Below, one piece after another: positions 33,684-42,259 of a stretch of DNA of 60,671 nucleotides. Within the stretch, counting starts at the first letter, position 1. Every line of letters starts with the position of its first letter. Both the position numbers and the translations under genes were made by a program. The stretch is from Thermoflexia bacterium (GTDB lineage Bacteria; Chloroflexota; Anaerolineae; B4-G1), in assembly GCA_011192155.1 (NCBI GenBank), contig DUEK01000128.1, forward strand, positions 1 through 60,671, read 5' to 3'. The notes under the pieces were generated by a model that was not told the origin of the DNA, searched no databases, and worked only from the letters and a program-made list of their open reading frames with translations.

Positions 33684-35369
33684 ATGGCGCAAAAACCTCG
33701 CATCGGTGTATACATCTGCCACTGCGGCACAAACATCGCTGCCACTGTGGACGTGAAACAAGTGGCCGAGTTCGCGGCGACCCTGCCGGGCGTCGTCGTG
33801 GCTCGCGATTACCTCTACATGTGCTCCGACCCCGGCCAGGGATTGATCCAGCGAGATATTGAGGAGCAGGAGCTAACCCGCGTGGTAGTGGCTTCCTGCT
33901 CGCCCCGCATGCACGAGCCGACCTTCCGAGGAGCGGGACAGCAGGGGGGCCTGAATCCTTACCTGGTGGAGATGGCGAACATCCGCGAGCAGTGCTCCTG
34001 GGTGCATAGCGATCGAGGCCAGGCAACGGAAAAGGCCAAGTGGCTGGTCGCCTCGGTGGTAGCCAAGTCCGCCTTGTTAAAGCCGTTGGAGGAGCGGGAG
34101 GTGGACGTTACGCCTGGGGCGGTCGTCGTAGGCGGGGGCATCGCCGGGATGACGGCCGCGCTCGACGTGGCCGACGCCGGCTTTCCGGTCTACCTGGTGG
34201 AGCAGAGCGGTCGCCTGGGCGGGCGGATGGCAGACCTGAATCGCACCTTTCCCACCCTGGAATCGGTGGCGAAACTGATGGGGCCATTGATCGAGCGCGT
34301 CCAAACTCACTCCAACATCACGGTTTTGCTAAACTCCCAAGTGACGGGGGTGGAAGGATTCGTCGGCAATTTCGAGGTCACAGTATCGGGAGAAATCCCC
34401 AATCTCCAGGTAGGCGCCATCATCATCGCCACCGGCTATGACGTTTTCGACCCGCACCGCAAACCCGAGTTGGGCTATGGACAGTACCCCAACGTCATCA
34501 CGTCGCTAGAGATGGAACAACGCTTGGCTGCAAAAGACCTGACAGGTTCCGGAAAAGCTATCAAGTCTGTAGCCTTTATCCAATGCGTCGGCTCGCGGGA
34601 CGCGCAAGTGGGCAACGAGTACTGCTCGCGGGTCTGCTGTATGTACACCGCCAAGCAATCTCTCCAGGTGAAGGAACTCTTGCCCGATGCCGACGTGACG
34701 GTCTTTTACATAGATGTGCGCACTTTTGGCAAAGGGGCCGAGGAATTCTACGACGAGGCGCGGGCCACGGGAGTGCGCTACCGGCGCGGCAACATCTCCG
34801 AGGTCATCCGTCACAATGGCCGGGTGGCGTTGATAGGAGAAGACACGCTTCTGGGCCGTCCCTTTGACTTTGAGGCGGATCTGGTGGTGCTGGCAGTAGG
34901 GATGGAGTCCCGCGCCGATGCAGGCGACCTCTCCAACCTGCTCAAACTGGCGCGCTCATCCGACGGCTTCTTTATGGAACTACATCCCAAGCTGCGACCC
35001 GTGGACACGGCGGTGGACGGCGTCTTTCTGGCCGGTTGCTGCCAGGGACCCAAAGACATTATAGACACCGTCGCTCAGGCCAAGGCGGCCGCCTCCTCCG
35101 CGCTCATCCCGCTCCTGCGCGGCGTGGTGCCAGTGATCTCAGAGACGGCGCTGGTGGACGAGGAATGGTGCGCCGGGTGCGGAATGTGCGTAGACGTGTG
35201 CCCCTTTGGCTCAGCGTCCCTCGACCCGCTGTGGGGAGTCTCGCGGATCAACGCGGTGCTGTGCAAGGGATGTGGGGCGTGCGCGACGGCCTGTCCCTCC
35301 AAGGCCATCCGCTTGCAGCACTTTACCGCCGAGCAGGTTCTGGCGCAGGTGGATGCGTTGGTGGGATGA
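33684..35369 (+). CDS. hdrA: HdrA, long form
   Basis: A 561-residue long HdrA: an N-terminal domain (GVYICHCGTNIAATVD, IREQCSWVH), an FAD motif near residue 147 (VVGGGIAGMT) and a C-terminal ferredoxin (CAGCGMCVDVCP, CKGCGACATACP, from about 495). The core cysteines are absent (TFPTLESVAKLMG) and there is no inserted ferredoxin. It pairs by content with the short HdrA at 31216. ATG 33684 immediately follows the HdrC-HdrB stop; GTG 33672 would add four residues. Confidence 0.93.
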   Translation: MAQKPRIGVYICHCGTNIAATVDVKQVAEFAATLPGVVVARDYLYMCSDPGQGLIQRDIEEQELTRVVVASCSPRMHEPTFRGAGQQGGLNPYLVEMANIREQCSWVHSDRGQATEKAKWLVASVVAKSALLKPLEEREVDVTPGAVVVGGGIAGMTAALDVADAGFPVYLVEQSGRLGGRMADLNRTFPTLESVAKLMGPLIERVQTHSNITVLLNSQVTGVEGFVGNFEVTVSGEIPNLQVGAIIIATGYDVFDPHRKPELGYGQYPNVITSLEMEQRLAAKDLTGSGKAIKSVAFIQCVGSRDAQVGNEYCSRVCCMYTAKQSLQVKELLPDADVTVFYIDVRTFGKGAEEFYDEARATGVRYRRGNISEVIRHNGRVALIGEDTLLGRPFDFEADLVVLAVGMESRADAGDLSNLLKLARSSDGFFMELHPKLRPVDTAVDGVFLAGCCQGPKDIIDTVAQAKAAASSALIPLLRGVVPVISETALVDEEWCAGCGMCVDVCPFGSASLDPLWGVSRINAVLCKGCGACATACPSKAIRLQHFTAEQVLAQVDALVG

Positions 35370-35451
35370 ATGTTAAAACACGGAGAAATCCGTCAGACCA
35401 TTGATAGAACTCTATCACTAACGTGGAAATTTGATATTTCAAGGGGGCAAT

Positions 35452-35880
35452 ATGGCTGAAGACAATTTCGAACCAAAGATCGTCGCCTTTCTGTGCAACT
35501 GGTGTACGTACACTGGGGCCGACCTGGCGGGCACTTCGCGCCTGCAATATCCGCCCAACGTGCGCATCATCCGCTTGATGTGCTCCGGCTCGGTTGACCC
35601 GACCTACGTACTCAAGCCGCTGCTGGACGGGGCCGACGGCGTGCTCATCGGCGGCTGCCACCCCGGCGACTGTCACTACCAGTCGGGCAACTACAAGGCG
35701 CGGCGGCGCATCATCGCGCTCAAAGAGATCCTCAAAAGCGCCGGGTACGACGATGACCGGGTCTGGCTGCGCTGGATCAGCGCCAGCGAGGGCGGCCGCT
35801 TTGCCGAGACGGTCACGCAGATGACCGAGGCAATGCGGGAGAAAGGGCCTAATCCGATGCGCCGGAAGTGGGCGGTATAA
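35452..35880 (+). CDS. mvhD: MvhD-type electron-transfer protein
   Basis: A 142-residue [2Fe-2S] protein of the MvhD/DUF-type delta family that joins an electron donor or acceptor module to HdrA. It shows CNWCTYTGAD, LMCSGSV and GCHPGDCHY. AAGGGGG lies upstream of ATG 35452. It follows a long HdrA and precedes an FrhB-like gene, the order expected if HdrA-MvhD receives or gives electrons to the FrhB/fumarate-reductase module downstream. Confidence 0.94.
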   Translation: MAEDNFEPKIVAFLCNWCTYTGADLAGTSRLQYPPNVRIIRLMCSGSVDPTYVLKPLLDGADGVLIGGCHPGDCHYQSGNYKARRRIIALKEILKSAGYDDDRVWLRWISASEGGRFAETVTQMTEAMREKGPNPMRRKWAV

Positions 35881-35923
35881 GAAACCAGGTTTTTGTGTAA
35901 GCAAAGCGACAAAACCTGGTTTC
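35881..35923. repeat. Palindromic repeat (GAAACCAGG family), full copy
   Basis: GAAACCAGGTTTTT (35881-35894) and AAAACCTGGTTTC (35911-35923) form a stem around a loop containing GTAAGCAAAGCG. The element starts at the base after the mvhD stop codon and ends 14 bases before the next ATG. Confidence 0.88.
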
Positions 35924-35937
35924 TAAAAGGAGACACA

Positions 35938-37038
35938 ATGAGAACTTTGATACCTGTCGAAAACAACGATACACTGACCGCTGTGCGCGGGTTCCTCAAG
36001 CAGTTGCTGGAAGCTGAGGTAGTGGATGCGCTTCTGCTGCCGATGGAGACCCCCGCCGGCACAATCACCCCCGCGCTGGTGAGCAACCCCGACCTGCTGG
36101 ACGCGGCCAACCCGCTGGCCCCGGTGATGGGACTGAACGCGGCGCGCGTGGCGGGCCACGTCTCCATCCGCGAGCCGCGCGCCAAGATCGGCGCAGTGTT
36201 GCGCCCCTGCGAGCTGCGGGCGCTGGTGGAACTGGTCAAACTCCAGCAAGCCAGCCTGGACGACCTGGTGACCATCGGCGTGGACTGCCTGGGAACCTAC
36301 GATGTGCCGGTCTACGCAGAACTGGACGTGGACATGGCGGCATACCTGGCAACAGCCCAGAGCGGCGAGTTGACCCCACAAGAGGGATACAGCTTCCGCG
36401 ACGGCTGCCAGATGTGTGAAAAGCCCCACGTCGAGCAAGCCGACATCACGCTGGAACTCTTTGGCGCGGATCTGACCATCGGCGTCCCGGTTAGCCTGCC
36501 AGACGAGATGGCCGAAAAGTTGGGACTGTCGGCGGCCAATGGGGATGGAGAGCGCGGCAAGGTAGTAGAAAAGCTGGTCGCGGCCCGCACTCGGGTACGC
36601 GACGCCCGCTTCACCGAGATCCACCAACAGCTCGACCAGGAGGGTGTTGAGGGGGTTTTTGCCGCCTGCGTGCGCTGCCACAACTGTATGACCGTCTGCC
36701 CCATCTGCTACTGCAAGACGTGCCTGTTCAAGAGCCCCGTCTTTGACCACGAACCGGCCCAGTACATGAACTGGGTGCAGCGCAAGGGGGCCTACCGGCT
36801 GCCGGCCGATACGACCCTCTTCCACCTGACTCGCCTCAACCACATGGCGCTCTCCTGCGTCGGATGCGGGATGTGCACCAGCGCGTGCCCGGCGGATTTG
36901 CCGGTGGGCCAGGTTTTTCGCGCCATTGGACAGCAGGTGCAAGCAGTGTTCGAGTACGTACCTGGGCGCGACATCGAAGAACCACTGCCGCTCGTTACCT
37001 TCAAAGAGGATGAGTGGATGGAAGTGGGGGAGGAGTAA
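35938..37038 (+). CDS. FrhB/FdhB-like flavo-iron-sulfur protein
   Basis: A protein of 366 residues. Its N-terminal and middle region (KIGAVLRPCELRALVEL, VGVDCLGTY-like GVDCLGTYDV, DGCQMCEKP) resembles the FrhB/FdhB C-terminal family, which transfers electrons through FAD. Two [4Fe-4S] sites follow, in CVRCHNCMTVCPICYCKTC (about 243) and CVGCGMCTSACP (about 306). Related proteins in anaerobes join formate dehydrogenase, F420 or ferredoxin to Hdr complexes. Placement after mvhD and before the fumarate-reductase-like FeS protein suggests it bridges the two. The native electron partner is not shown. Confidence 0.82.
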   Translation: MRTLIPVENNDTLTAVRGFLKQLLEAEVVDALLLPMETPAGTITPALVSNPDLLDAANPLAPVMGLNAARVAGHVSIREPRAKIGAVLRPCELRALVELVKLQQASLDDLVTIGVDCLGTYDVPVYAELDVDMAAYLATAQSGELTPQEGYSFRDGCQMCEKPHVEQADITLELFGADLTIGVPVSLPDEMAEKLGLSAANGDGERGKVVEKLVAARTRVRDARFTEIHQQLDQEGVEGVFAACVRCHNCMTVCPICYCKTCLFKSPVFDHEPAQYMNWVQRKGAYRLPADTTLFHLTRLNHMALSCVGCGMCTSACPADLPVGQVFRAIGQQVQAVFEYVPGRDIEEPLPLVTFKEDEWMEVGEE

Positions 37039-37043
37039 AAACC

Positions 37044-37730
37044 ATGGAAGAACAAAATGACCTGATCCCCGTTTACATCATGGGGAAACAATACATGGTA
37101 CCGCCGACGTTGACGATCATGAAGGCGATGGAATACGCCGGCTACCAACTCATCCGCGGTGTGGGTTGCCGGGGCGGCTTTTGCGGAGCATGCGGCACAG
37201 CCTACCGCATCCTGGGCGACCCCAAGCTCTACTTTGGTCTGGCCTGCCAGACTGTGGTGCAGCCGGGTATGTACCTGGCCCAGATCCCATTCTTCCCGGC
37301 CCCTCGCGCTACCTACGACATCACCAAATTAGAGCCTACGGCGACCACGCTCTTTAGCCTCTACCCGGAGGTGCTGCGCTGTCTGGGCTGTGGGGCCTGC
37401 ACCAAAGCCTGCCCCCAGGATATTGACGTGCGCAACTACATGGCGGCCGGCATGCGGGGCGACATCGCTGCACTGGCCGACATCTCGTTCGACTGTATCA
37501 TGTGCGGGCTGTGCGCGGTCCGTTGTCCGGCGGAGGAAGCCCAGTATAACATCGCCATCCTGGCCCGTCGCCTCTACGGCCGCTACCTGACGCCCCGCTC
37601 CCAGCATTTGCAGGCGCGGCTGGGGGAGCTAGAAGAGGGCAAGTTCGACGCGGAGATGGCAGAATTGAAAAAGCTGAGTAAAGAAGATTTGGTCGCGCAA
37701 TACAAAGCGCGAGACATTGAACCCAAGTAG
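37044..37730 (+). CDS. Fumarate reductase/succinate dehydrogenase-like iron-sulfur subunit
   Basis: A 228-residue protein with an N-terminal [2Fe-2S] ferredoxin domain (CRGGFCGACG, then LACQT) and two [4Fe-4S] motifs (CLGCGACTKACP; CIMCGLCAVRCP). The layout is that of FrdB/SdhB or the front part of TfrB, but without the CCG domain of TfrB. Its partner is the flavoprotein 33 bases downstream. No membrane-anchor subunits occur nearby, so the enzyme is probably soluble and served by the FrhB-like and Hdr proteins rather than by quinone. Confidence 0.88.
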   Translation: MEEQNDLIPVYIMGKQYMVPPTLTIMKAMEYAGYQLIRGVGCRGGFCGACGTAYRILGDPKLYFGLACQTVVQPGMYLAQIPFFPAPRATYDITKLEPTATTLFSLYPEVLRCLGCGACTKACPQDIDVRNYMAAGMRGDIAALADISFDCIMCGLCAVRCPAEEAQYNIAILARRLYGRYLTPRSQHLQARLGELEEGKFDAEMAELKKLSKEDLVAQYKARDIEPK

Positions 37731-37743
37731 GAAACCTGGTTCC
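37731..37743. repeat. Half copy of the GAAACCAGG palindromic repeat
   Basis: GAAACCTGGTTCC begins at the base after the stop of the FeS subunit gene. The second arm is missing. Confidence 0.55.
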
Positions 37744-37763
37744 TGGGAAGAGGAGTAATAAAA

Positions 37764-39371
37764 ATGAGCGGTTATCCGCCTGAAATGCAAGATTCCATCC
37801 GCAAGGTCGAGGCCACCCGCGCTCGGCGGATCAAGGAGACCGTCACGGCGATGAGCCTGGAAGAACGAGAGGCCATCCTGGAGGGTTTCCATCCCGATTA
37901 CAAAGACGAGACCTTTCACGCTATTCGAGTGGGAGCCAGCAAAGGTCAACGTATGCCCATCGAACTGGCCAAGATTGTCGAGGGACACCCCCACATCGGG
38001 CCGGACTTTGACCTGAGCGCGCCCATAGCAGAGACCGACGTGCTGATCATCGGCGGCGGCGGAGCAGGAGCCTCGGCCGCGCTCCTGGCACAGGAACAAG
38101 GGGCCAAAGTGACTCTGGTGACAAAGTTGCGCTTTGGCGACGCCAACACGATGATGGCCCAGGGCGGCATCCAGGCCGCCGACCGACCGGAAGATAGCCC
38201 CGCCATTCACTATCTGGACGTGATCGGCGGCGGGCACTTTACCAACGTTCCTGAACTGGTCGAGGCGCTGGTGATGGACGCGCCGTTCGCTATCAAGTGG
38301 CTGGAAGACCTGGGTATGATGTTCGACAAAGAGAGCGACGGGACGATGGTAGAAGCGCACGGCGGTGGCACCAGCCGCAAGCGCATGCACTCGGCGCGGG
38401 ACTATTCCGGCGCAGAGATCATGCGCACACTGCGAGACGAGGTGCGCAACCGGGAAGAGAGCATCACCGTGATCGAGTTCGCTCCCGCCATCGAACTGGT
38501 GCTGGACGATAAGGGACAGGCTGTTGGAGCCGTGGTGATGAACCTGGAGACCAATGCCCAGCAATACATCAAGGCCAAAACGGTAGTGATGGCGACCGGC
38601 GGGAGCGGGCGGCTGCACTACCAGGGCTTTCCCACGACCAATCACTACGGCGCAACGGCCGATGGGATCGTGCTGGCCTACCGGGCCGGCGCGCCCCTGG
38701 GCTACCTGGAATCTATGCAGTACCATCCCACCGGCGCCGCTTTCCCGGAGCAGATCGTCGGCCTGCTGGTGACAGAAAAAGTGCGCGGGCTGGGAGCCAA
38801 GCCGGTCAACAAGCACGGCGAACTGTTCGTCTATCCCCTGGAGCCGAGAGACGTGGAGGCGGCGGCCCTCATCCGCGAGTGTCAGGAGCGAAATAACGGG
38901 CTAGTCACCCCCACCGGGCAGCCCGGCGTCTGGCTGGATTCACCCATGATCGAGATGATCCACGGCCCCGGCGCCATCCAAAAGGCATTGCCGGCGATGG
39001 TGCGCCAGTTCGGTCGCTTTGAGATTGACATCACGCAGGAGCCAATGTTGGTCTATCCCACCTTGCACTATCAGAACGGTGGCGTGCAACTAAAGGCCGA
39101 TTGCTCCACCGAGATACCGGGGCTGTTCATCGCCGGCGAGGTAAGCGGGGGAGTGCACGGCCACAACCGGCTGATGGGCAACAGCCTGCTCGAGATCACC
39201 GTCTTTGGACGGCGGGCCGGGCGTTCGGCGGCCGTTTACGCGCAGGGAGTAAAACCGGGAAAGCCCACGTTGGCACATCTGGATATCTGGAACCAGGAAC
39301 TGAAGGAGACAGAAGTAGACACGGGAGTAACCTCCCCTATTCTGCTTCCCGATTACACGAGGCGGGAATAA
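37764..39371 (+). CDS. Fumarate reductase-type flavoprotein subunit
   Basis: A flavoprotein of 535 residues in the FrdA/SdhA/NadB family, lacking a signal peptide. A 90-residue N-terminal extension precedes the FAD motif (VLIIGGGGAGASAA). Catalytic-region signatures include HGGGTSRKRMHSARD, ATGGSGRLHY, MQYHPTG and the C-terminal HGHNRLMGNSLLE. The neighbours (FeS subunit, FrhB-like, MvhD, HdrA) favour a soluble fumarate reductase like methanogen TfrA. Fumarase lies 4 kb downstream. L-aspartate oxidase is less likely given the FeS partner. A remnant matching its C-terminus is at 39838-39948. Confidence 0.9.
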   Translation: MSGYPPEMQDSIRKVEATRARRIKETVTAMSLEEREAILEGFHPDYKDETFHAIRVGASKGQRMPIELAKIVEGHPHIGPDFDLSAPIAETDVLIIGGGGAGASAALLAQEQGAKVTLVTKLRFGDANTMMAQGGIQAADRPEDSPAIHYLDVIGGGHFTNVPELVEALVMDAPFAIKWLEDLGMMFDKESDGTMVEAHGGGTSRKRMHSARDYSGAEIMRTLRDEVRNREESITVIEFAPAIELVLDDKGQAVGAVVMNLETNAQQYIKAKTVVMATGGSGRLHYQGFPTTNHYGATADGIVLAYRAGAPLGYLESMQYHPTGAAFPEQIVGLLVTEKVRGLGAKPVNKHGELFVYPLEPRDVEAAALIRECQERNNGLVTPTGQPGVWLDSPMIEMIHGPGAIQKALPAMVRQFGRFEIDITQEPMLVYPTLHYQNGGVQLKADCSTEIPGLFIAGEVSGGVHGHNRLMGNSLLEITVFGRRAGRSAAVYAQGVKPGKPTLAHLDIWNQELKETEVDTGVTSPILLPDYTRRE

Positions 39372-39421
39372 ACAGCTACTGCAAGCACACTTAAAGCACG
39401 CTTAGTTTAAGGAGGTCAGAA

Positions 39422-39697
39422 ATGTACCCCCAGTACCCACCACAACAACCCATCTACTACGGTTCGCAATACAGCGGGTGTCTCAAGTTCATCTTGTACG
39501 CCATCTCGTTCTTCATCCCACTGGCAGGCGTGATCATCGGGGTGATATTTCTCTCACGCCCCGATCCTGAGTCCAAGAGCCTGGGACAGACTTGCCTGAT
39601 ACTTGGCATCATCTCGTTTGTGCTGTCCTGTTGCCTGGCTGTGGTGTTTGGAATCGGGCCTGTGTTCATAATTCCTTTCCTGGACTCGGGCTATTAG
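39422..39697 (+). CDS. Small two-helix membrane protein (DUF4190-like)
   Basis: A 91-residue protein with a Pro/Tyr/Gln-rich N-terminus (MYPQYPPQQPIYYG) and two hydrophobic segments at about 23-45 and 58-88, in the style of small DUF4190-type membrane proteins. An AAGGAGG site lies just upstream. The sequence gives no function, and its position after the fumarate-reductase flavoprotein gene may be incidental. Confidence 0.7.
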   Translation: MYPQYPPQQPIYYGSQYSGCLKFILYAISFFIPLAGVIIGVIFLSRPDPESKSLGQTCLILGIISFVLSCCLAVVFGIGPVFIIPFLDSGY

Positions 39698-39837
39698 ATT
39701 CGTTAAAACGTACCTTTTCAATAATCCGGGGTAATGTAGGCCGGCAGGCAAAGGTTGCACGCATTCCGACTTACTCTCGCCCCCACTTTTTGAGAAGATA
39801 CGTTAAAACCGAACTTGAATTAATAAAACTAGAGCTG

Positions 39838-39948
39838 CGCCACCGTCCAACTCACGTGGATGTCTGGAACCGAGAGTTAGAGAAGTTGGGAGTGGATACG
39901 GGAGTTGTCTCACCTATCCTGCTGCCCGGTTACACACGGCGCGTATAA
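39838..39948 (+). pseudogene. C-terminal remnant of a second fumarate-reductase-type flavoprotein
   Basis: The last 36 or so codons before the stop at 39948 read VDVWNRELEKLGVDTGV and SPILLPGYTRR, which match the end of the flavoprotein at 37764-39371 (LDIWNQELKETEVDTGV, SPILLPDYTRR). No other part of the domain is present, and the sequence before it (39698-39837) has no recognisable gene. This is most simply the tail of a deleted duplicate. Confidence 0.75.
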
Positions 39949-39985
39949 TAAACCTGACAGAGTGAGAATATTAAGGAGGAATCGT

Positions 39986-40489
39986 ATGAAGAAGGGAAGT
40001 TGGATTCAGAACTATCCCAAGGGGCTAGAGCGACTATACAAGTTTGCTGAACGTGTTTTCTTGGGCCTGGATGGGCTGTGGTCGGGTCTCGGCTATGATA
40101 TGAGCGAGAAGCTGATCAAGCCGGCCGAGGACCTGTTCAAAACCGTCGTCTTTGAGTGCAACGAATGTGGGCAGTGCGTCTTGCATTACACGGGCATGAC
40201 TTGCCCCATGAATTGCCCCAAACAGTTGCGCAATGGGCCATGCGGCGGCACGCGCGTCAATGGTCACTGCGAAGTTGAGGAGGATATGGAGTGTGTGTGG
40301 CTCAACGCTTTTGAGCGCTCGGTAAAGATGCCTCTCTACGGCGAGGAAATCGTAAACATTGAGCCGATGCATAACTGGATACGTGAGGGAGAATCCGCTT
40401 GGATTAACATGCTGCGTGAGAAAGATGGGACTTATCAGGATTCGACCCCGGAAAAACTTGAACTGGCTGATAGAGAGCTTTGGGAGTAA
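39986..40489 (+). CDS. metV: MetV-type methylene-THF reductase partner
   Basis: A 167-residue protein with the cysteine-rich MTHFR C-terminal pattern (CNECGQCVLHYTGMTCPMNC, then NGPCGGTRVNGHC and MECVW). In acetogens MetV binds MetF and is thought to carry electrons to it; in Moorella MetVF was reported to associate with HdrABC and MvhD. Its place here among hdr and mvhD genes and directly before metF fits that scheme. ATG 39986 follows TAAGGAGG. Confidence 0.92.
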   Translation: MKKGSWIQNYPKGLERLYKFAERVFLGLDGLWSGLGYDMSEKLIKPAEDLFKTVVFECNECGQCVLHYTGMTCPMNCPKQLRNGPCGGTRVNGHCEVEEDMECVWLNAFERSVKMPLYGEEIVNIEPMHNWIREGESAWINMLREKDGTYQDSTPEKLELADRELWE

Positions 40490-40493
40490 AACA

Positions 40494-41468
40494 ATGATAA
40501 AAAACAATGAGATGATAGCCGGTAGCAACTTGGAGAAAGTACTTCGTGCCGGGCACTTTGCCGTCACAGGAGAGCTTGGCCCCCCCACCAATGCCGATAA
40601 GAGCATCATTGATGAGAAAGCCGAGCATCTCAGGGGCGTGGTGGATGCTGTTAATATCACTGATAATCAAACGGCAGTCGTGCGTATGTCGTCTATCGCC
40701 GTGGCTGCGATGTTGATTGAGAAGGGGCTGGAGCCTGTTGTCCAGATGACGGCCCGTGACCGCAACCGTATCGCCATCCAATCCGACCTATTGGGCGCGT
40801 GGGCGCTGGGAGCTAAAAACCTGCTCTGTCTCACGGGCGACCACCAGATTTTTGGCAACCATCCCGAGGCCAAGGGTGTCTTTGATATGGACTCGATCCA
40901 GATGCTAGCGATGATGCGCGATATGCACGAGAAAGGCATCATACAATCGGGCGATGATATTGATGTTCCCCCCACCTTTTTCCTGGGCGCGGCAGCCAAT
41001 CCTTTCGCGCCGCCTTACGAGTACCGCCCGTACCGGCTGGCCAAAAAGATTCAGGCTGGTGCGAAATTTATCCAGACGCAGTGCATCTACAACATGCCGC
41101 GTTTCAAAGAATATATGCAGCGCGCTGGCGATATGGGTTTGTTGGACAATGTCTATGTGATGGGAGGCGTAACACCCTTAAAGAACGTTGGAATGGCAAA
41201 GTATATGGCCAAATCGGTTCCCGGTCTGGATGTCCCCGAAGAGTACATAGACCGTATGCGCGGCGCGACCAGTGGTATCCCCAAGGAGAATAAAAAGGCC
41301 CGCCGCCAAGCCTTGCGTGAGGAAGGTATCGCGATCTGTGTCGAGACGATCCAGCAACTCCAAGAGATCCCGGGCATGCATGGTGTGCATATTATGGCTA
41401 TCGAATGGGAGTCGGCCGTGCCCATCATCGTCGAGAAGGCAGGGTTATTTCCACGACCGAGTGTGTAG
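40494..41468 (+). CDS. metF: Methylenetetrahydrofolate reductase
   Basis: A 324-residue TIM-barrel flavoenzyme that reduces methylene-THF to methyl-THF, the last step before AcsE. Family segments include AVTGELGPPTNAD, DAVNITDNQ, MTARDRNR, LLCLTGDHQ and FIQTQCIYN. It starts 4 bases after the metV stop. Since MetVF lacks an obvious NAD-binding partner gene here, the hdr products are the likely electron source, which could save energy at this step. Confidence 0.95.
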   Translation: MIKNNEMIAGSNLEKVLRAGHFAVTGELGPPTNADKSIIDEKAEHLRGVVDAVNITDNQTAVVRMSSIAVAAMLIEKGLEPVVQMTARDRNRIAIQSDLLGAWALGAKNLLCLTGDHQIFGNHPEAKGVFDMDSIQMLAMMRDMHEKGIIQSGDDIDVPPTFFLGAAANPFAPPYEYRPYRLAKKIQAGAKFIQTQCIYNMPRFKEYMQRAGDMGLLDNVYVMGGVTPLKNVGMAKYMAKSVPGLDVPEEYIDRMRGATSGIPKENKKARRQALREEGIAICVETIQQLQEIPGMHGVHIMAIEWESAVPIIVEKAGLFPRPSV

Positions 41469-41479
41469 GGGAAATCGTT

Positions 41480-42259
41480 ATGGCTCTATTGACCAAAATC
41501 GCCATCAGCGGCAAGGGAGGGGTGGGTAAGACCACCCTCTCTGCGCTTTTGGCCCACATTTACGCCGAGCAAGGCCGCGACGTGATCGCCATTGACGCCG
41601 ACCCGGCCGGCGGGCTGGCCGAGGCGCTGGGGTTTCCGCCTGACATGATCGCCCAAGTGACACCGGTAGCCGAGATGGACGAGCTGATCTACGAGCGCAC
41701 GGGCGCCAAGCCCGGCACATCCGGCGGCTTTTTCACCATCAACCCCCGCGTGGACGATATCCCCGACCGGTTCAGCATCTCCCACCAGGGGATTCGCTTC
41801 CTGCGGCTGGGAGACATCGAAATCGGCGGCAGCGGCTGTATCTGTCCCGAAAGCGCGCTGCTCAAGGCGCTGATTACCCACCTGCTGCTCTACCGCAACG
41901 AGATGATGATCCTTGATATGGAAGCCGGAGTGGAACACTTGGGCCGGGCGACGGCGCGGGCGGTGGACGCCTTCCTGGTCATCCTGGAACCGGGACGGCG
42001 CAGCCTGGACACGGCCAGGCGCGTGCGCCAGTTGGCAGGAGACATCGGCATCAACCAAGTCTACGCCGTGGGCAACAAAGTGCGCGGCGAAAGCGATTGG
42101 GCTTTTCTCCAGGCCGAGAGTCCCGTGCCCACACTGGGCTACCTCTCTGCCAATCCCGAATTGACCGAAGCCGACATGCGCGGCGAGGGTATCTTCGACG
42201 CCGCTCCCCAAGCCGCTGAGGAAGCGCGAAAAATTATGGAGGCGCTGGAGGCGCTGTGA
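41480..42259 (+). CDS. CooC/AcsF-like P-loop ATPase, second copy
   Basis: A 259-residue MinD/CooC-family ATPase with GKGGVGKTT, DADPAGGLAEALG and a GSGCICPES cysteine pair like the CxC of CooC. It differs clearly from the copy at 17467. It follows metF by 11 bases and overlaps the C39-like gene. A metallocentre maturation role is likely by family. Whether it serves CODH/ACS or another enzyme of this locus is unknown. Confidence 0.9.
   Translation: MALLTKIAISGKGGVGKTTLSALLAHIYAEQGRDVIAIDADPAGGLAEALGFPPDMIAQVTPVAEMDELIYERTGAKPGTSGGFFTINPRVDDIPDRFSISHQGIRFLRLGDIEIGGSGCICPESALLKALITHLLLYRNEMMILDMEAGVEHLGRATARAVDAFLVILEPGRRSLDTARRVRQLAGDIGINQVYAVGNKVRGESDWAFLQAESPVPTLGYLSANPELTEADMRGEGIFDAAPQAAEEARKIMEALEAL

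Noticed and set aside
39592-39948. A complete 118-residue gene ending at 39948
   Set aside because: Only the last 36 or so codons have homology, and they match the tail of the upstream flavoprotein; the first part overlaps the small membrane protein in another frame.
13006-40000. CRISPR array from the repeated palindromes
   Set aside because: Copies are kilobases apart, sit singly between genes and have no regular spacers; no cas genes are present.
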